Source: Spirochaetia bacterium UBA5550 (GTDB taxonomy: Bacteria; Spirochaetota; UBA4802; UBA5550). Taken from it: 7,981 nucleotides of DNA. The position numbers and the translations under genes were made by a program. The stretch is taken from the NCBI GenBank assembly GCA_002425885.1, contig DINC01000321.1, positions 1-7,981 of the forward strand, written 5' to 3'. This document shows positions 5,407-7,981 of this stretch, piece after piece. Under the pieces are notes generated by a model. The model saw nothing but the letters and a program-made list of their open reading frames with translations. It had not been told where the DNA came from and did no database searches. The first letter of the stretch is position 1. Each line of letters begins with the position of its first letter.

Positions 5407-6297
5407 TTATGATGAGAGAGAAATTGAAATCTGTGTTCCGTCAAATTGAGGGAGGTCATTCCTGAGGAATATATTTTTCCCGCTTCCGTCTTTTCTGTTA
5501 TACAGAGCTGACAGTGAAGAGGAATCACTCCTTATAAAAACAGACCCCTTCAGCCTCTCTGTAATGGCATTAACCTGACATAAGCCGTATCCGAATTCTC
5601 TCTTACTTGAAATCGGAGTTGTAAGCGCCTTTTCAATCAGCTCAGCCCCTGTGCTGTAGGTTATCTCACTCTTCTGGTCAAAACTCTTCCTGATACCGAT
5701 TCCCGAATCGGATATCACAAGTCTTGCTATATTTTCGTTTCCGGTTTTATATGTCTGCATCGCCAGAAAGCCTGTATCCATTGAATGCTCAAAAATATTC
5801 TGGCAGAGTTCCGAGATAACTGTGACAAAGTAGTCCACCACCTCTTCATTCATCCAGAACTTCAGTATCCCGTGTGCCCTCTTCCTGAAAAGCGCTATGA
5901 CAGATGCAATAACATTAACGCTCTGCCTCTCCTTGTTCGGTATCTCTACAATTTCAAGAAGTCTGCTGCTTGATATGTTTCTTTTCAGCACCATACTGTC
6001 CGGAATGGTTTCACTTACACTGAATATATCTCTGCTTAAAAAATCCATTCTGGTTAGATACTGATTTATCTGGAGCGGAATATTAACAAGCCTGATTCTC
6101 TCCCCCTTTTTTCTGAGGTAGTTACGCCCCATCAGAAGAAATGAAAGCATCGAGTACGGCTCAATGAAAGCTACGCGCGACATGTCGATAACTCCGCCGG
6201 AGTTCAGAACTGTATCATTCATTGCCACTATATTCTCAAAAATATAAGGGTCCCTGAATCTGTCCGGCATAACTAATGTCCTGTCAGAAGCGCTCAT
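5407..6297 (-). CDS. STAS-GHKL ATPase fusion, regulator of partner-switching type
   Basis: This 296-residue cytoplasmic protein combines two domains. Residues about 15-90 look like a divergent STAS domain (GGVIDMSRVAFIEPYSMLSF, then RIRLVNIP and YLTRMDFL). Residues about 145-296 form a GHKL ATP-binding domain: N-box ELCQNIFEHS at 163-172 with Asn167, G1 box D197-SGIGI, G2 box GYGL at 236-239, and a final strand QISISL. There is no dimerisation/phosphoacceptor histidine domain and no sensor or membrane part, so it is not an ordinary histidine kinase. GHKL proteins of this kind include anti-sigma factor serine kinases such as SpoIIAB and RsbW. The normal STAS loop D-S-S-G is replaced by E46-P-Y-S, so that serine switch is probably lost in this domain. 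It is the first gene of the operon and has a good ribosome site (GGAAGG at 6302-6307). Confidence 0.85.
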   Translation of the reverse strand: MSASDRTLVMPDRFRDPYIFENIVAMNDTVLNSGGVIDMSRVAFIEPYSMLSFLLMGRNYLRKKGERIRLVNIPLQINQYLTRMDFLSRDIFSVSETIPDSMVLKRNISSSRLLEIVEIPNKERQSVNVIASVIALFRKRAHGILKFWMNEEVVDYFVTVISELCQNIFEHSMDTGFLAMQTYKTGNENIARLVISDSGIGIRKSFDQKSEITYSTGAELIEKALTTPISSKREFGYGLCQVNAITERLKGSVFIRSDSSSLSALYNRKDGSGKNIFLRNDLPQFDGTQISISLSS

Positions 6298-6301
6298 CTA
6301 T

Positions 6302-6307
6302 CCTTCC
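6302..6307 (-). promoter_or_regulatory. Shine-Dalgarno site of the STAS-GHKL gene
   Basis: On the minus strand GGAAGG lies four bases before ATG 6297. It is preceded by an imperfect hairpin (arms at 6311-6318 and 6323-6330, loop of four) in the leader RNA that could influence access to it; that effect is inference. Confidence 0.65.
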
Positions 6308-6412
6308 GGTAAGAGATATGTGTATCTTTTTAATGATCGGAATGCTGAGTATTAAACATGAACAATAAATATTAAAAAATGTTTGCCATTAAATGCCATA
6401 TAATCACTTTAA

Positions 6413-6440
6413 ATTATAAGAGCATGATAGTGTTACACAA
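6413..6440 (-). promoter_or_regulatory. Candidate promoter of the five-gene minus-strand operon
   Basis: Read on the minus strand, TTGTGT (6435-6440) is followed after 16 bases by a perfect TATAAT (6413-6418). Transcription would begin near 6406, giving an untranslated leader of about 109 bases before the ATG at 6297. The -35 matches only three of six consensus bases, so the box pair may need an activator or be fortuitous. Between promoter and gene, GCCAT occurs twice with a 10-base period (6385-6389 and 6395-6399), one helical turn apart. Confidence 0.4.
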
Positions 6441-6480
6441 AGCCCTGATTATTCCTTTATCTCCAATAATCTAAAAAAAA

Positions 6481-6509
6481 TTGTACACTTCGCATTCAGC
6501 TATTATATT
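6481..6509 (+). promoter_or_regulatory. Candidate promoter of the M18 aminopeptidase gene
   Basis: TTGTAC (6481-6486) and TATATT (6504-6509) are separated by 17 bases, with an A8 tract directly upstream (6473-6480) that could act as an UP-type element. Transcription would start near 6516, leaving a leader of about 17 bases. The -10 has five matches of six and the -35 three. Confidence 0.35.
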
Positions 6510-6532
6510 CAATTCATAGAACGAGGTTTATT

Positions 6533-7945
6533 GTGGCAGCTAAAGAGGAAAAAAAATCGAAAAACAAAATACTTGAAGAGAAGCTTTTCTATAAAAAAAA
6601 GAGCGCATGGGCTGATTTTGAGGATACTGAACATAAAAAGATATTCAGCTTCTGTGATCATTACAAAAAATTTATCGGGGAATCGAAAACTGAGAGGATC
6701 TGCATCAGCAACATAATCGCTATTCTCGAAAAGAACGGTTTTAAAAGTATTGATCACGTTAAATCTGTGAAAAAAGGGGACAGGGTTTACAGGGCATACA
6801 AAGGTAAAACACTTATTGCCTTTATTGCCGGTGAAAACCTTGAAAGTATCCGTCTCATAGGATCTCACGTTGACTCACCAAGACTGGATCTTAAACCGAG
6901 CCCTCTATATCAGAATTCTGAGCTTGCACTTCTTGAGTCACACTACTATGGCGGAATTAAAAAATTTCACTGGGTCAACACCCCTCTTGAAATGCATGGT
7001 GTTATATTCACAAAATCAGGAAAGGAAATTGTACTGAACATCGGAGCAAATGACAATGATCCGAAATTCATTATACCCGACCTGCTCCCTCACCTTGCAA
7101 AAGAGCAGATGAAAAAGGACGGCACCAAGGTAATAGAAGGGGAAGACTTAAACATACTCTTCGGACATATACCTGTTCGGGACAAGGATGTTAAAGAAAA
7201 AATTAAATTCAGCGTTTTAAAATATCTCCATGACGCTTATGGGCTCATTGAGGAGGACTTTATCTGCGCCGAGCTTGAATTTGTCCCCTCGCAGAAGCCT
7301 GTGGACATAGGACTGGACAGGGGACTTATGGGTGCCTACGGACAGGATGACAGGGTGTGCGTTTACACTTCACTCATGGCCCTCACTGAAACAACAGAGC
7401 CTCTCCACACCGCTGTTGCTTATTTCAGCGACAAAGAGGAGACAGGTTCAAATGGAGATACCGGAGCGGAGAGCTTTGCTCTTATGAATTTCGCGCAGGA
7501 ATATGTAAGGCTCACCGGGATTAAAAAAGATGCGTGGAAACTCCTTGAGAGCTCCAAAGCAATTTCAGCTGATGTTACTGCTGCGATGGACCCCACATAT
7601 TCTTCGGTGAATGACCCGCAGAATGTCTCATACCTTGGAAAAGGTGTTTCCATAGAAAAATACGGCGGCGGCGGCGGCAAATACAACACAAACGATGCTC
7701 ACGCTGAATATATGCAGCAGATGAGACAGCTTGCTGATAAACATAAAATTCCCTGGCAGACAGGGGAGATGGGTAAACTGGACATCGGCGGAGGGGGCAC
7801 AATCGCAATGTTTATGTCCCGCTACGGCATGGACTGTATAGATGCCGGCCCGTGCGTTCTAGGTATGCATTCAATCTGTGAAGTAACATCAAAGGCGGAC
7901 ATATATTCAGCCTATCTGCTGTACAAGGCTTTTCTTGCGGAGTAA
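6533..7945 (+). CDS. M18-family zinc aminopeptidase
   Basis: This 470-residue protein is a cytoplasmic metalloaminopeptidase of family M18, relatives of which include yeast aminopeptidase I and aspartyl aminopeptidase. They remove N-terminal residues, often acidic or neutral, from peptides and assemble into large tetrahedral complexes. The dinuclear metal centre is complete: His112 in GSHVDSPRLDLK, Asp272 in GQDDR, catalytic Glu302 and ligand Glu303 in KEETGS, Asp347 in SADVTA, and His445 in GMHS. The spacing between these residues fits the family. A Gly5 run at 379-382 is encoded by five GGC repeats. The start is GTG at 6533 with GAGG six bases upstream; the first 25 residues are Lys/Glu-rich. 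The gene is divergent from the STAS-GHKL operon and probably monocistronic. Family is certain; the exact substrate preference cannot be read from sequence. Confidence 0.93.
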   Translation: MAAKEEKKSKNKILEEKLFYKKKSAWADFEDTEHKKIFSFCDHYKKFIGESKTERICISNIIAILEKNGFKSIDHVKSVKKGDRVYRAYKGKTLIAFIAGENLESIRLIGSHVDSPRLDLKPSPLYQNSELALLESHYYGGIKKFHWVNTPLEMHGVIFTKSGKEIVLNIGANDNDPKFIIPDLLPHLAKEQMKKDGTKVIEGEDLNILFGHIPVRDKDVKEKIKFSVLKYLHDAYGLIEEDFICAELEFVPSQKPVDIGLDRGLMGAYGQDDRVCVYTSLMALTETTEPLHTAVAYFSDKEETGSNGDTGAESFALMNFAQEYVRLTGIKKDAWKLLESSKAISADVTAAMDPTYSSVNDPQNVSYLGKGVSIEKYGGGGGKYNTNDAHAEYMQQMRQLADKHKIPWQTGEMGKLDIGGGGTIAMFMSRYGMDCIDAGPCVLGMHSICEVTSKADIYSAYLLYKAFLAE

Positions 7946-7956
7946 AAATTCACCCG

Positions 7957-7981
7957 TACAGCAAGGGTTACATACAGCAAG
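7957..7981 (+). repeat. Repeated 9-mer at window edge
   Basis: TACAGCAAG occurs at 7957-7965 and 7973-7981, a 16-base period, 12 bases after the aminopeptidase stop. The second copy touches the window end, so it cannot be told whether this is a chance pair or the beginning of a longer array. Confidence 0.3.

Noticed and set aside
5397..5528. Extended N-terminus of the STAS-like winged-helix protein starting at 5528
   Set aside because: The extra 44 residues lie in another frame of the well-supported GHKL coding region. ATG 5396 has its own GGAG site 10 bases after the upstream stop.
5407..6297. Sensor histidine kinase
   Set aside because: The ATP-binding N, G1 and G2 boxes are present but there is no H-box dimerisation domain, no sensor domain and no membrane segment, so the STAS-GHKL regulator reading fits better.
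7663..7678. GGC trinucleotide repeat as a contingency locus
   Set aside because: Five in-frame units encode a glycine run at a glycine-rich active-site loop of the M18 fold; length change would not shift the frame and nothing else suggests phase variation.
6533..7945. M20 or M42 metallopeptidase
   Set aside because: The order and spacing of SHVDSP, GQDDR, KEETGS, SADV and GMHS fit M18.
1..7981. CRISPR arrays, tRNA, rRNA, insertion sequences, phage genes
   Set aside because: No spaced repeats, cloverleaf-type sequence, transposase motifs or terminal inverted repeats were seen in either strand.

Overview
The window has the look of one chromosomal region from a free-living, probably Gram-negative bacterium with a moderately low GC content (low 40s percent by eye). 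All seven substantial genes beyond the start and end of the window are intact, and there are no signs of phage, transposons, CRISPR arrays, tRNA or rRNA. The protein styles (short GNAT-type N-acetylglutamate synthase, bacterial M18 aminopeptidase, SPOR protein, STAS-GHKL regulator) would fit Deferribacterota or a related deep-branching lineage. That placement is an impression from protein style, not a measurement.

Layout. Positions 1-139 hold a short inverted repeat and a plausible promoter with a strong ribosome binding site for serC (140-1222, +), phosphoserine aminotransferase. A 129-base gap with a long perfect-or-wobble hairpin separates serC from a single-pass membrane protein with a C-terminal SPOR domain (1352-1933, +) and a short N-acetylglutamate synthase of the GNAT type (1946-2404, +). 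This group covers serine biosynthesis, envelope or peptidoglycan association, and the first step of arginine biosynthesis. Its last stop codon overlaps the stop of a converging gene.

The minus strand from 6297 down to 2401 carries five closely packed genes that read as one operon: a STAS-GHKL ATPase fusion (5407-6297), a STAS-like (DUF4325-type) protein fused to a winged helix (4854-5396), an unrecognised 156-residue soluble protein (4363-4833), an unrecognised 360-residue protein anchored by a C-terminal membrane helix (3281-4363), and an unrecognised 289-residue exported protein (2401-3270). Gaps are 10, 20, -1 and 10 bases. The first two genes have the parts of a partner-switching signalling module. 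The last three place unknown products in the cytoplasm, at the membrane and beyond the membrane. This operon is the part of the window most likely to be an undescribed system.

A 235-base divergent intergenic region (6298-6532) carries candidate promoters for both directions. It leads into an M18-family metalloaminopeptidase (6533-7945, +) with all expected metal ligands. The last 36 bases hold only a short repeated 9-mer that runs into the window edge.
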